From assembly GCA_024803745.1 (NCBI GenBank), contig JANJXV010000043.1, positions 2,205,501-2,269,500 on the forward strand: a stretch of 64,000 nt of DNA, given 5' to 3'. The stretch's first letter is position 1; each line of letters begins with the position of its first letter. This DNA comes from Megascapheus bottae (lineage: Eukaryota; Chordata; Mammalia; Rodentia; Geomyidae). Shown here piece after piece: positions 1-14,420 of this stretch. A model generated the notes under the pieces. It searched no databases, was not told the DNA's origin, and saw only the letters and a program-made list of their open reading frames with translations. The position numbers and the translations under genes are program-made.

Positions 1-599
1 TCCCTCATCCTAACCCTAACCCTAACCCTAACTCTCACCTTCACTCTAAACCTCACCCTAACACTAACCCTAACCCTAACCCAATGCCTAAACTTCACCC
101 TAACCCTACCCTAACCCTAACACTAACCCTCACCCTAACCCTCACACTAATCCTTAAACTGACCCTCACCCTAAATCTAAATCTCAGCCTAACCCTAACC
201 GTAACCCTCACCCTCACCCTAACCCTCACCCTCACCCTATGCCTAACCCTCACATTGACTCTCACTGTAACACTAACCCTAACCCTCACCCTCACCCTCA
301 CCCTAACCCTATTACTAACTCTAACCCTAACCCTAACCCTCAACCTAACCATCGCCCTCACCCTAACACTAACACTAACCCTAACCCTAACCGTCACCCT
401 TACCCTCACCTTCAACCTAACCCTAAACCTAACCCTAACCCTAACCCTCACCCTCATGCTAACCCTCACCCTAACCCTAATCCTAACTCTGAGCCTAATC
501 CTAAAACTAACCTTAAACCTAACCCTCACCATAACCCTGACCATAACCCTAACCCTGTCCCTAAACCTCACACTCACACTCACCCTAAACCTAACCCTA

Positions 600-2210
600 A
601 CCCTAACCCTAACCCTCAACTTCACCCTAACCCGAACCCTAAAGCTAGCTCTAGTCCTAACCCTATACATAATTCTTAACCTAACCGTAATCCAAACGCT
701 AACTCTAACCGTAGTTCTAGCCTTAATTCTAACTATTAACCTAACCCTAGCCCTGACCCTAACGCTAATTTTAACTCTAACCCTAACCCTAAGGGTCACA
801 AATCCTAACTGTCACCCTCCCCCTAACTGTAACCCTCACCCCCACTCTAATCCTAACCCTAAACGTAACACCCTCACCCAAACCCTTACCCTTACCTAAC
901 CCTAACCCTCACCCTAACAATAACCCTCACCCTAATCTTAATCTTCACCTTAATCTCACTCTAATCCTAACCCTTACCCTAACCCTGACCCTAACCCTCA
1001 ACCTCATCCTAACCCTCACCCTTACCCTCAAGCTAACCCCAAACTTAAATCCAACCCAAACCCTAAACGAAAACCGAACCCTAATTCTAACCCTAACCCT
1101 TACCCAATCCCTAACCGTTACGCTAACCACATCTCTAAACCTAAACCTCACTCTAACCATCACCCTAAACCTAACCCTAATGCTAACCCTCACACTCACC
1201 CTCAACTCATCCTCATCCTCACCCTAAAGCTCTCTTTCATCATAACCCTCACCCTAACCCTCACGGTAGCTCTAACCCTAACCCGAAATTTAAACCTAAC
1301 CCTAACCATAACGCTAACCCTAACCCAAATCCTAAACCTAGCCCTAGCCCTAACCCTAAACATAACCCTAATCCTAACCCTAACCGTAAGGGTCCCTAAA
1401 TCTAAACCTAACCCTAACCCTAACCTCAACCCTCACTTAATCCTAAACCTAACCGTAACCCTGAGCTTAACCCTAAAACTATCCGTAACCCTAACGCTCA
1501 ACCTACACCTCAACCTCACCGTAACAAAAGCCGTAAACCTCACCCAAACCCTAAAACTAAACCTACCCCTATCACCCTAGCCCTCACACTCAACCTCACC
1601 CTCACCCTAACCCTAATCCTAACCCTAACCCTAAACCTAAACCTAACACTAACACTCACACTAACCCTCACACTAACCCTTACCCTAAACCTAACCCTAA
1701 CCCTAACCCTAACCGTAACCCTCACCCAAACCCTAAACCTAACCCTCACCCTAATCCTAACCTTAACACTAACACTCACTGTAACCCTCACTCTAACCCT
1801 TATCCTAACCCTAACTCCCACACTAATCCTAACCCTAACCCTAACCCACACCCTCAACCCAAACCGAAACCAAACCCTAACCCTAAATCTACCCAAACCC
1901 AAACCCTAAACCTCACCCTAACCCTAACCCTAAACCGAACCCTCACCCTAACTTTAACCCTAACCCTAAACCTCACCCTAATCCTAACCCTCACCCTCAC
2001 CCTAACCATATACTTAACCCTCACCCTAACCCTCACCGTAAACCTAATCCTAAGCCTCACCCTCACCCTAACACTAAACCTAACCCTAACCCTAAACCTC
2101 ATGCTAAACTTCACCAACCCCCTCACCGTAACCCTAACCCTCAACCTAACCCTAAAACTAACCTTAACCCTAAGCCTCACCCTAACCCTCACACTCTCAA
2201 ACTCAACCTA
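600..2210. repeat. Block A, copy 1 (higher-order satellite block)
   Basis: This block is colinear with 10,930-12,500. Shared unusual words include AAGGGTCAC at 791 (11,133 in the other copy), AAGGGTCC at 1,388 (11,753) and GCCGTAAACCTCACCC at 1,530 (11,932). The offset grows from 10,342 to 10,402, so the copies differ by a few hexamer-sized indels as well as substitutions. Shorter matches occur at 19,370-20,100 and 46,140-47,460. The left part carries the CTAGTCCTAACCCTATACAT landmark near 650. It codes for nothing recognisable. Confidence 0.75.
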
Positions 2211-2224
2211 ACCCTAAACCTAAC

Positions 2225-2620
2225 CCTCACTCTCACCCTCATCCTCACCCTAACCGTAACCCTCACTCTAAACCTAAAACCAACCCTAACCCTAACACTC
2301 TCCTTAACCCTCACCCTCACCCTAACCCTAACACTAAACCTAACTCTAACCATAAAACTAACCCTAACCCTAACCCTCACCCTCACCATAACCCTCACAC
2401 TCAACCTCATCCTAACCCTAACCCTCACCGTCACCCTCACCCTCACCCTAACCCTAACCCTCACCCTAAACCTAAAACCAACCCTAACCCTAAACCTCTC
2501 CTTAACCCTCACCCTCACCCTAACACTAAACCTAACCCTAACCATAAAACTAACCCTCACCCTAACCCTTACCCTAACCCTAACACTAACACTAACCAAA
2601 ACCCTAACCCTAACCCTAAC
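2225..2620. repeat. Local tandem duplication, ~198-bp unit (33 hexamers)
   Basis: AAAACCAACCC occurs at 2,276 and 2,474, and TCCTTAACCCTCACC at 2,301 and 2,499, both 198 bp apart. ATAAAACTAACCC at 2,352 and 2,544 is 192 bp apart, so one hexamer was lost or gained. The unit length is a multiple of six, as expected for slippage or unequal exchange inside a hexamer array. Confidence 0.75.
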
Positions 2621-5079
2621 CCTAACCCTCACCCTAACCCTAACACTAACACACTAACCCTCACACTAAACTTTATCCTCACCCTAAACCGAGCCGTCAC
2701 CCTAACCCTAACGGTAAAACTAACCCTAACACTAACCCTGACCATAACCCTCACCCAATCCCTAACCCTACTCGTAATCATCAAGCTCACCCTCAACCCA
2801 ATCCAAACCCTATCCCTAACCCTAACCCTAATCCTCACCATCCTGTAACCCTAACCCTAACCCTAACCCTAAAACAAATCCTAACCCTCACCCTAACCAT
2901 AACTCTAACCCTAATCCTAACCCTCACCGTCAACTTCACTCTAACTCTAACTCTAAACCCAAACCTAAACCAAATCCTAAACCTCACCCTAACCCTAACC
3001 CTAAACCTTACCCTAACCCTCACCCTAACGGTAACCCTCACCCTCACCATCACCCAACCCTCACCCTAACCCTAACCCTAAACCTCAAGCTAACCCTCAA
3101 CATCACCCTAACACTAACCCAACCCTCACCCTCACCCTCACCCTAACCCTAAACCTAACCCTAAGCCAAATCCTAAAAGTAACCATAACCTAACCCTCAC
3201 CATAACCCTAACCCGAACACTCATGCTCACCCTTACCCTCACCCTAAACCTAACCCTAACCATAATCCAAACCCTAACACTCAACTTCACCCTAACCTGA
3301 TCCCTAACCCTAAAACTAACCCTAACCCAAACCCTAAACCTAGTCCTAGTCCTAAACCTATACATAACACTTAACCTAACCATAATCCTATCCCTAACCC
3401 TAACCCTAACCCACATCCTAAACCTGACCCTAACCCTAACCCTAACCCTCAACCTAACCCAAACCCTAACACTAACCCTAACACTCACACTCACTCTAAA
3501 CAGAACCCTAACCCTAACCCTAACCCTAACCCTAACCCAAATCCTAAACCTGACCCTAACCCTAACTCTAATCCTAACACTAACCCTCACCATAACCCTC
3601 CACCTAATCCTTACCCTAACCCTCACCCTAACGCTAAACCTCACTCTAAACCTAACCTAAACTCTCACCCTAACCCTCACCCTCACCCTAACCCTCACCG
3701 TCATGCTAACCCTAACCCTAACCATCACCCTAACCCTCACACTCAACCTCACCTTAATGCTATCCCTGACCCTCACCCTAACCGTCACCGTAACTCTCAC
3801 CCTCACCCTAACACTAACCTAAACCTCACCCTAACCCTAAAACTAAAACTAACCCTAACCCTCGCCCTAAAACTAACTCTCACCCTCATCATCACCCTCA
3901 TCCTAACCCTAACCCTAACACTAACACTCATCCTAATCCTCACCCTAATCCTTACCCTAACCCTAAACCTCACCCTAACCCTAAAACTAACCCTAACCTA
4001 AAGCTCACTCTAACCCTCACACTCAACCTCACCCTCACCCTAAACCTTACCCTAACCCTACCCCTAATCCTAACACTCACCCTAACCCTAACCCTAACCC
4101 TAATCCTAACCCTAACCCTAACCCTAACCTTAATCCTATCACTAACATTCACACGAAACCTGACCCTAACCCTTACACTAACCCTCACCCTAACCCTTAC
4201 AATAACCATAACCCTAACCTTCACCCTACTCCTAACCCTAACCCTAACCTCACCCTCACCCTAAACCGAAACCTAAGCCTAACCCTAACCCAAACCCTAA
4301 ACTTGACCCTAACCCTAACCCTAACACTAACACTAACCCTCAGCATAAACCTCATCCTAACCCTTACCCTAACCCTCACCCTAACCCTAACGCTCACCAT
4401 AACCCTCACCCTTACCCTAACCCAAACCTTCACCCTAAACGTCACCCTCACCCTATCCCTCACCCTCACCCACCTCACCCTAACCCTAACCCTAACCTCA
4501 CCGTAACTCACACACTCACCCTCACTCTAACCGTATCTCTAACCCTTGCCCTAACCTTCACCGAAACCCTCAACCTCACCCTAACCCTAACCCTAAACCT
4601 CACCCCAACCCTAAAACTAACCCTAACCCTAACCCTCACACAAACCTTCACTCTCACCCTGATCCACCCCGAACCCTAACCCTAACCCTCACCCTATCCC
4701 TAACACAAATCCTCACCCTAACCCTCAAACTCACCCTCACCCTCACCCTAAACCAGTACCTAACCCTCACCCTAACCCTATACCTAACCCTCACCCTAAC
4801 CCACACACTCACCCTCAGCCTATCCTATCCCTAACCCTCGCCCTAACCGTCACTGTAACCCTCACCCTCACCCTAACCCTAACCCTAAACCTCATCCTTA
4901 CCCTAAAACTAACCCTAACCCTAACCCTCACCCTAACCCTCACTCTCACTCTTATCCTCACACTAAATCTAACCCTAACACTAACCCTAACCCTAATACT
5001 AACACTCACCCTAACCCTTACCCTAACCCTAACCCTAGCCCTAACACTAAAACTCACCCTAACCCTCACCCTAACCCTC

Positions 5080-8000
5080 ACCCTCACCTAACCCTAACCC
5101 TAACCCTCACCCTAACCTTTACCTAACCCTAACCCTAACACTAACACTCACCCTAACCTCACCCTAACCCTTACCCTACCCCCTACCCTAACCCTAACCC
5201 TCACCGTCACCCTAACCTTAACCCTAACCCTCATGCTCACCCTAACCCTAACCCTAACCCTAATCCTAACCCTAACCCTAACACTAACACTCAGCCTAAA
5301 CCTCACCCTAACAATAACCCTAAACCTCACCCTAACCCTAAAAGTAACCCTAACCCTAAACCTCACCCTGACCCTCACACTCACCCTCACCCTCACCCTA
5401 ACCCTAACCCTAACCCTAACACTTAACCTAACCCTCACCCTACACTTACCGTAACCTTAACCCTAACTGTAACCCTCGTATTCACCCCCACCCTCATCAA
5501 AAACCTAACTCTAACCCTATCCCTAACAGTAACACTCACTATAACCCTCACCCTATCCCTCACCCGAACCTTAACCCTAACTCTCACCCTCAACCTAAAC
5601 TGGACCCTAACCCTAACCCTCACCCTAAACCTCACCCTAACTCTAACCCTTAAACTAGCATTAACCCTCACCCTAACTCTCACCCTAATCCTTACGCTAA
5701 CCCTCACCCTAACCCTCACCCTAGCCCTAAACCTAACCCTCACCCTAACCCTAACCCTAACCCTCACAATAACCCTCACCTTCACCCTAAATCTATCCCT
5801 AACCCTCACACTAACCCTAAACCTAACCATCACACTCACCCTAACCCTCACACTCACCTTCACCCTCACACTAACCCTAAACTTAACCCTCACCGTCATC
5901 CTAATCCTAAACCTAAACCTCACCCTAACCCTAAAACTAACCCTCACCCAAACCCTCACCCTAGCACTCACCCTGACCCTAACCATAACCCTAAACCTCA
6001 CCCTAACCCTAAAACTAACCCTAAGCCTAACCCTCCCTCTAATCCTCACTCTCACCCTCATCCTCACCCTAACCCTCAACCAAAACCTAACCCTAACCAT
6101 AACTCTAACACTAACACTCACCCTAACCCTAACCCTAACCCACACCTTAAACATCAACCAATCCTACCCTAATCCTAACACTGACCCTCACACTATCCGT
6201 CACCCTAACCCTCACCCTAACCTTCACCCAAACCCTTACCCTATCCCTCACCCTAAAGCTAACCCTCACCCTAACCCTAACCCTCACCCTAACCCTAACC
6301 CTAACACTCACCCTAACACTAAACCTCACCTGAACTCTCACCCTCAACCTAAGCCTAACGCTAACCCTCACCCTAACTGTCACCCTCACCCTAACGTTAA
6401 CCACAACCCTCACCATAACCCTAAAACTAACCATAACCTTAAGCCTCACCCTAAACCCCACACTCACCATCACCCTCACCCTAACCCTCTCGCTAAACTT
6501 CACCCTCGCCCTAACCCTAACCCTAACCCTCACCCTAACCCTAACCGTAAGACTAAACCTCACCCTAACCCTCAACCTCAACCTAACCCTAATCGCAACT
6601 CTCACACTAACCCTAAAACTAACCGTAACCCTAAGCCTCACCGAACCCTCACACTCACCATCACTCTCACCCTGACCCTATACCTAACCCTCACCCTCAC
6701 CCTAACCCTAACCCTCACCCTAACCCTAACACTAACCCTTACCCTAACCATCACCCTAACACTTACCCTAACCATCACCCTAACCCGAACCCTCACCCTA
6801 ACCCTAACCCTAACTGTAACCCTCACCCTAACACTATCCCTAACCCTCATCCTAACCGTCAGCCTCATCCTAACCCTATCCCTAACCCTCACCGTAAACC
6901 TAACCCTAAACCTCATTCTCACCCTAACCCTAGAACTAACCCTTACCCTAACCCTAACCCTCAGACTAAACCTAACCCTCACCCTCACCCTCACCCTAAC
7001 CCTAACACTAACCCTCATCCTAAACCTCACCCTCACACTAACCCTAACCGTAAGACTAACCGTAAGTCTAAGCCTCACCTTAACCTTCACACTCATCCTC
7101 ACCCTCACCCTAAACCTAAACCTAACCCTCATCCTCACTCTAACCCTAACCCTCACACTAACCCTAACCCTAACCCTCTCCCTAATACTCACCGTCACCC
7201 TAACCCTAACCCTAAACCTCACCCTAATCCTAAAATTAACCCTAACCCTAACCCTCTCCCTAACCCTCAACCTCACCCTAACCCTCACCCTAACCCTCAT
7301 ACTCACTCTATCCCTAACCCTAAACCTAACTCTAACCCTAACCCTCACCCTAACCCTCATACTCACTCTAACCCTAACCCTAAACCTAACCCTAACCCTA
7401 ATCCTAACACTAAAACTCACCCTAACCCTCACCCTAACCCTCACCCTCACCTAACCCTAACCCTAACCCTCACCCTAACCCTTACCCTAGCCTTAACCCT
7501 AACCCTAACACTAACATTCACCCTAACCTCACCCTAACCCTTACCTTAACCCCTTCCCTAACCCTAACCCTCACCGTCACCCTAACCTTAACCCTAACCC
7601 TCACGCTCACGCTAATCCCAACCCTAACACTAACACTCAGCCTAAACCTCACCCTAACCTTTACCTAACCCTAAACCTGACCCTCACCTTAACCCTAACC
7701 CTAAACCTAAAGCTAATCCTCACCCTCACCCTAAACCTCACCCTAACCCTAAACCTATTCTAAACCTAACCCAAACGCTAAGCCTCACCCTAACACTAAA
7801 CCTAATCCTAACTGTAAACCTCACCCTATCCCTCACACTCCCGCTAACCCTCACCGTCACCCTAACCCTAACCCTAACCCTCAGCCTAAGCCTAATCCTA
7901 ACCCTAACCCTAAACCTAACCCACACCTTCAACCTAACCCTAACCCTAACCCTAACCCTCACCCTAACACTTACCCTAACCCTAACACTAACCCTCACCC

Positions 8001-10930
8001 TAACCCTAACGCTAACCCTCACCCTCACCTTAAACGGAACCCTAACATTAAACCTAACATTAACCTAACCCTAACCCTAACCCTAACCCAAACCCTAAAC
8101 CTGACCCCAACCCTCACCCTAACCCTAACACTAACCCTAACCAATATCCTTACCCTAACCCTTACCCTAACCCTCACCCTAACCCTAACCCTCACCCTCA
8201 CCCTCACCCTAACCCTAAACCTAACCCTCACCCTTATCCTAACCCTAACCCTAAACCTCACCCTATCCCTAAAACTAAACCTAAGCCTAACCCTCCGTCT
8301 AACCCTCACTCTCACCCTCATCCTCACCCTAATCCTCAACTGAAACCTAACCATAACCTTAACACTAACAATCACCCTAACCCTCACCCTAACCCTTACC
8401 TAACCCTAACCCTCACCCTAACCCTAACCCACACATTAAACATCACCCAACCCTACCCTAACCCTAACACTAACCCTCACCCTATCCCTCTTCCTAACCC
8501 TCACCCTAACCCTCACCCAAAACCTTACCCTAACCCTCACCCTAACACTCACCCTAACATTAAACCTCATCCTAACCCTCACACTCAACCTATGCCTAAC
8601 CCTAACCCTCACCCTAACTCTCACCCTCACCCTAATGTTAACTGCAACCCTCATCCTAACCCTAAAACTAACCGTAACCCTACGCCTCACCCTAAACCCC
8701 ACGCTCACCATCACCCACACCCTAACGCTCTCCCTAAACCTCACCCTCGCCCTAACCCTAATCCTAACCCTCACCCTAACCCTAACCCTAAGACTAAACC
8801 TCACCCTAACCCTCAACCTCAACCTAAGTTTAACCCTAACTCTCACCCTAACTCTCACCCTCAACCTAACCCTGACCACAAATCTCACACTAACCCTAAA
8901 ACTAACCGTAACCCTAAGCCTCACCCGAACCCTCACACTCACCATCACCCTCATCCTAACCATAAATTTAACCCTCACCCTAACCCTAACTCTCACACTA
9001 ACCCTAACCATAACCCTAAAACTAACACTCACCCTGAACCTCACCCTAGCCCTACCCTAACCCTCTGCCTAAACCTCAACTCGCCCTAACCCTAACCCTA
9101 ACATGAACATTAAACCACACCCTAACCCTCAATCTCAACCTAAGCCTAAATCTAACTCTCACTCTAACTCTCACCATCACCCTAAACCTACCCAAAACTC
9201 TCACACTAACCCTAACTAACCGTAACCCTAAGCCACACCCGAACCCTCACACTCACTATAACCCTCACCCTAACCCTAAACCTCTCACCCTAACCTAACA
9301 CTCACCCTAACCCTAAAACTAACCCTAACCCTAACCTTCACCCTAAACTTAACCCTAACCCCAACACTAACACTCACCCTAAACCTCACCCTAATGCTTA
9401 CCCTAACCCTAACCCTCACCCTAAACCTAACCCTAACCCTAACCCTAACACGAAACCTAACCCTAACCCTAACACAAACCCTAAACCTCACCCTAACCAT
9501 AAGCCTAACCCTTACCCTCACCCTCACCCTAACCCTCACCCTAACCCTAACTCTCACCCTAATCTAACCCTAACCCTCACCCTAAACCTATCCCTAACCT
9601 TCACCCTAACCGTCAGCCTCACCCTAACCCTCACCATAATCCTAACCCTAAACCTCACCCTCACCCTAACTCTAAAATTAACCCTAACCCTATACCTAAC
9701 CCTCAGCCTAAACCTAACTCTCACCCTCACCCTAACCCTAAGCCTAACCCTCACCCTAAACCTCACACTCACACTAACCCTAACCTCTACCCTCACACTA
9801 ACCCTAAGACTAACGGTAAGTCTAATCCTCACCTTAACCATTACCCTCACCCTCACTCTCACCCTCACCCTAAACCTAAACCTAACCCTCATCCTCATCC
9901 TAACCCTAACCCTAACACTAACCCTAAAACTAACCATAACCCTAACCCTCTCCCTAACCCTCAACCTCACCCTAACCCTAACCTCACTCTAACCCTAAAA
10001 CTAACCCTAACACTCTCCCTAACCCTCACCCTAACCCTCATACTCACCCTCACCCTCACCCTAAACTTAACTCTAACACTAACACTCACCCTAACACTAA
10101 CGCTAACCCTTACCCTAACCCTAATCCTAACCCTCACCCTCACCCTAAACAGAACCCTAACCTAACCCTAACCCTAACCCTCACCCTAAACCTCTCCTTA
10201 ACCCTAACCCTTAAACTAACATTAACCCTCACCTTAACCCTCACCCTAATCCTTACCCTAACCTGCACCCTAAACCTCACCCTAGCCCTAAACCTAACCC
10301 TCACCCTAACCCTAACCCTCACAAAACCCTCACGTTCACCCTAAACCTCACCCTCACCCTAACCCTATCCCTAACCCTCACCTAACCCTAAACCTCACGC
10401 TAACCCTCACACTCAACCTCACCCTCGCCCTAACACTAAACCTAACCCTCACCCTCATCCTAACCCTAAGCCTAAAACTCACAGTAACCCTAAAACTAAA
10501 CCTAAACCTAACCCTCACCCTAAGCCTCACCCTCACCCTAATCCTAACTCTAAACCTCACCCTAACCCTATCGCTAACTCTAACCCTCACGATCACCCTA
10601 AACTGAACCCCAACCCTAAACCTAACACACACCTTAAACATCATCCAACCCTAACCCTAACCCTAACACTAACCCTCACACTATCCCTCACCCAAACCCT
10701 CACCCTAACCCTTACCCTAACCCTAACCCTAAACTTAACCCTCACCCTAACCCTAACCTTAACCCTAACCCTCACCCTAACACTAACACTAAACTTCACT
10801 GTAACCCTAACCCTAACCCTAACACTAACACTAACACTGACCCTAACCCTCACCATAACCCTCACCATAACCCTAAACCTCATGCTCACCCTCACCCTAA
10901 ACCTAACCCTAACCCTAACCCTAACCCTCA
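5080..10930. repeat. Higher-order repeat, unit ~2.2-2.3 kb, about 2.5 copies
   Basis: AAACATCA followed by CCAACC or CCAATCC occurs at 6,149, 8,438 and 10,636, a spacing of 2,289 and 2,198 bp. Other matches agree. The segment with CTCACCGTCACCCTAACC near 5,200 recurs near 7,570. The CACTCACCATCACC / CACCCTCGCCC pair near 6,460 recurs near 8,700. The AAGACTAACCGTAAGTCTAA segment near 7,050 recurs, slightly changed, near 9,800. The AACCCTTAAACTAGCATTAA segment near 5,650 recurs near 10,205, about two units away. Copies are clearly diverged, so the amplification is old. Confidence 0.72.
7283..7402. repeat. 60-bp tandem duplication (10 hexamers)
   Basis: The word CTCATACTCACTCTA occurs twice with its ACTCACTCTA part at 7,301 and 7,361, and the surrounding hexamers match. 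The period is exactly 60 bp. Similar words near 10,040 suggest this small duplication lies in one higher-order unit and not clearly in the next. Confidence 0.7.
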
Positions 10931-12500
10931 ACTTCACCCTAAACCTAACCCTAAAACTAAACCTAACCTAAACCCTAAACCTAGCCCTAGTCCTAACCCT
11001 ATACATAACTCTTAACCTAACCTTAATCCTAACCCTAACCCTAACCCTAGTTCTAGCCTTAACCCTAACCCTAACCATAAACCTAACCCTAACCCTAGCC
11101 CTAATGCTAATTCTAACTCTATCCCTGACCCTAAGGGTCACCAATCCTAACCCTCACACTCACCCTAACTGTAACCCTCACGAGCACTCTCACCCTAACC
11201 CTAAACCTAACACTTACCCTCACCCAAACCCTCACCCTTACCTAACCCTAACCCTCACCCTAACGATAACCCTCACACTCACCCTAACCCTCACTCTAAC
11301 CCTCACTCTAACCCTAACGCTTACCCTAACCCTGACCCTAACCCTCAATCTCAGCCTACCCTCACCCTCATCCTCACGCTAACCCCAAACTTAACCCCAA
11401 CACAAACCCTAAACCAAACGCGAACCCTAATTCTAACTCTAACCCTAAACCTCACCCAAAACCTAACCCTTACGCTAACCACAACTCTAAACTAAAACCT
11501 CACTCTAACCCTCACCCTAACCCTAAACCTAATCCTAACACTCACCCTCACCCTCAAACTCATACTCATCCTCACCCTAACGCTCTCTCTCACCATAAAC
11601 CTCACCCTAACCCTCATGCTAGCTCTAACCCTAACCCAAAATTTAACCCTAACCCTAACCCTAACGCTAACCCTAACCCAAATTCTAAACCTAGCCCTAG
11701 CCCTAACCCTAAACATAACCCTAATCCTAACCCTAATCCTAACCCTAACCGTAAGGGTCCCTAAACCTAAACCTAACCCAAACCCTAACCCTCACCCTAA
11801 CTCTCACCCTTACCCTAACCCTAACCCCAAACCTCACCCAAACTCTAAAACTAACCTTAACCCTCAGCCTAACCCTAAAAATAACCCTAACCCTAACGCT
11901 CACCCTACACCTCAACCTCATCGTAACCCAAGCCGTAAACCTCACCCAAACCCTAAAACTAACCCTAACCTTAACTATCACCTTAACCCTCACACTCACC
12001 CTCACCCTAACCCTAATCCTAACCCTAACACTAAACCTAACACTAACATTCACACTAACCCTCACACTAACCCTTACCCTAAACCTAGCTGTAACCCTCA
12101 CCCTAACCCTAAACTTAACACTAACTCTCACTCTAACCCTCACCCTAACCCTTACCCTAACCCTAACCCCCACACTAACTCTAACCCTAACCCCCACACT
12201 AACCCTAACCCTAACCCTAACCCACACCCTCACCCTAAACTGAAATGTAACCCTAACCCTAAACCTACCCTAACCTAAACCCTAAACCTCACCCTAACCA
12301 TAGCCCTATCCCTAACCCTCACTCTAAACCTCACCGTAACTATAACCATAATCCTCAACCTCACCCTCACCCAAACACTAAACCTAACTCTAACCCTAAC
12401 CCTAAACCTCAGGCTAACCCTCACCGACAGCCTAACCCTAACCCCAACTCTCACCCTAACCCTAAAACTGACCCTAACCCTAAGCCTCACCTAAACCTCA
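10930..12500. repeat. Block A, copy 2
   Basis: This is the best match to 600-2,210. It has the CTAGTCCTAACCCTATACAT landmark near 10,990, AAGGGTCACC at 11,133, the AACCCTAATTCTAAC segment near 11,430, AAACATAACCCTAATCCTAA near 11,710 and AAGGGTCCC at 11,753. One extra CCCTAATCCTAA pair precedes the second AAGGGT relative to copy 1. The match fades after about 12.3-12.5 kb. Confidence 0.75.
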
Positions 12501-13899
12501 CACTCACCCTCACCCTCACCCTATCCTAAACCTCACCTTCACCCTCACCCTAACCCTAACCGTCACCCTAATCCTAAAACTAACCCCAACCCTAACCCTC
12601 TCCCTAACACTCACCCTCACCCTAACCCTAACACTAAACCTCACCCTAACCCTAAAACTAACACTAACCCTGACCCCCACCCTAACCCTCATACTCACCC
12701 TCACTCTAATCCTAACTCTAAACCTAACCCAAACCCTAAACCTCACCCTAACCCTAAACCTAAAACTAAAATTAACCCTCACCCTAACTCTTGCCCTAAA
12801 CCTCACCCTAACCCTAACACCAAACCTAACACGAACCCTAAACCTCATCCTAACCCTAACCCTAACCCTAACCTCACACTAACCCTTACCTTCACCCTAA
12901 CCCTCAGCCTCACCTTAAACCTATCCCTAAGCCTCTCCCTAACCCTAACCTTAACCCTCACCCTAACCCTCACACTCACCATCACCCTCACCCTAACCCT
13001 AAACCTAACCCTAACCCTCACCCTAACCCTGTCCCTAACCCTCACCCTAACCCTAAAACTAACTCTAACCCTAACTCTAACCCTCTCCTTCACCATAAAC
13101 CTAACCCTAAACCTCACCCTAATCCTAAAACTAACCCTATCCCTAACCCTCACCCTAACCCTCACTCTCACCCTCATTCTCCCCCTGACTCCCTCCCTAA
13201 TCCTAACCCAAACCCTAACCCTCACAATAACACTCACACTAACCCTAACCTAACCCTTACCCTAAGACTAATCTTCACCTAACCCTATCCCTAACCCGAA
13301 CCCTAACCCTCACACTAACTCTCACCCTCACACTAACCCTGACCCCAACCCTAAACCTAATCCTAAAACTAACCCTAAACCTAGGCCTCACCCTAACCCT
13401 CACACTCATCATCACCCGCACCCTAACCCTAAACCGAACCCTTACCCTCACACTCATCCTAAACCAAAACTCTAATCCTCACCCTAATCCTAAAACTAAC
13501 CCTAATCCTAACCTTAACCCAAACCCTAATCCTAAACCTCACCCTAAAGCTAACCCTAACCCTCACCCTCATCCTAACACTAACCATCACCCTATCCCTT
13601 ACCCTAACTCTCACCCTAACCCTAACCCTCACCACAACCCCAAAACTAACCTTATCCCTCACCCTCACCCTCATGCTAAACTTAACCCTAAACCTCAACC
13701 TAACTCTAAAACTAAGCCTCACCCTAACCATCACCCTAAACCTCACTCTCACTCTCAAAATCACCCCACACTTAATCCTCACCCTAATCCTTACCCTCAC
13801 CCCAAACCTAACCCTAAACCACACAATAACCCTAAAACTAACCCTAACCCTCACCCTAACCTTCACTCTCACCCTCACCCTAATCCTAACCTAACCCTA

Positions 13900-14271
13900 A
13901 TCCTAACCCTTACCCTAACCCTAACCCAAACCCTAACCCTCAACCTCACCCTAAACCATACCAAAAACCTAACCCTAACCCTAACCCAAAACCTAAACCT
14001 CACCCTAACCCTAACCCTAACCCTCACCCTAACCGTCACCCTAACTATTACCCTAACCCTCACCCTCACGCTAAACCTAAAACTAATTATAACACTAACC
14101 CTAACGCTCACCATAACCCTAACCCCAACCCTCACCCTAAGCCTAACCCGAACCCTCAGCCTAACCCTCAACCTCACCCAAACCCTATCCCTAACCCTCA
14201 CCCTAACCCTTAACGTAACCCTAACCCTAACCCTCACCCTAACCCTAACCCTAACTCTAACCCTAACCCTA

Positions 14272-14315
<44 letters not shown>

Positions 14316-14420
14316 GCTAAACCTGACCTAACCCTAAACCTAACCCTACGCCTAATCCTAAAACTAACCCTAAACCTAAGCTTCAACATAACCCTAACCC
14401 TCACCCTCACCTTACCCTAG
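13900..14420. repeat. Diverged direct repeat, copy 1 (partner 2.06 kb downstream)
   Basis: CACGCTAAACCTAAAA at 14,067 matches 16,132 (offset 2,065), and CCTAATCCTAAAACTAACCC at 14,351 matches 16,410 (offset 2,059). The intervening words CCTCAACCTCAC and CAAACCCTATCCCTA also align. It is probably a remnant of a roughly 2-kb higher-order unit. It includes the pure CCCTCA tract at 14,273-14,314, which the partner lacks. Confidence 0.7.
14273..14314. repeat. Pure (CCCTCA)7 tract
   Basis: Seven uninterrupted CCCTCA hexamers, TGAGGG on the minus strand. This is among the longest homogeneous runs of a variant hexamer that I noticed. It suggests recent slippage expansion of a variant and not decay from CCCTAA. 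Confidence 0.85.

Noticed and set aside
84..899. 271-codon Leu-Thr frame near the left edge
   Set aside because: It is a hexamer translation only and overlaps equally long frames on both strands. A hydrophobic membrane protein was considered and dismissed, because the pattern follows the DNA repeat exactly.
6638..7450. 270-codon open frame on the minus strand
   Set aside because: It is pure Arg-Val repeat from AGGGTT hexamers, like the dozens of other minus-strand frames. It is a composition artefact, not a gene.
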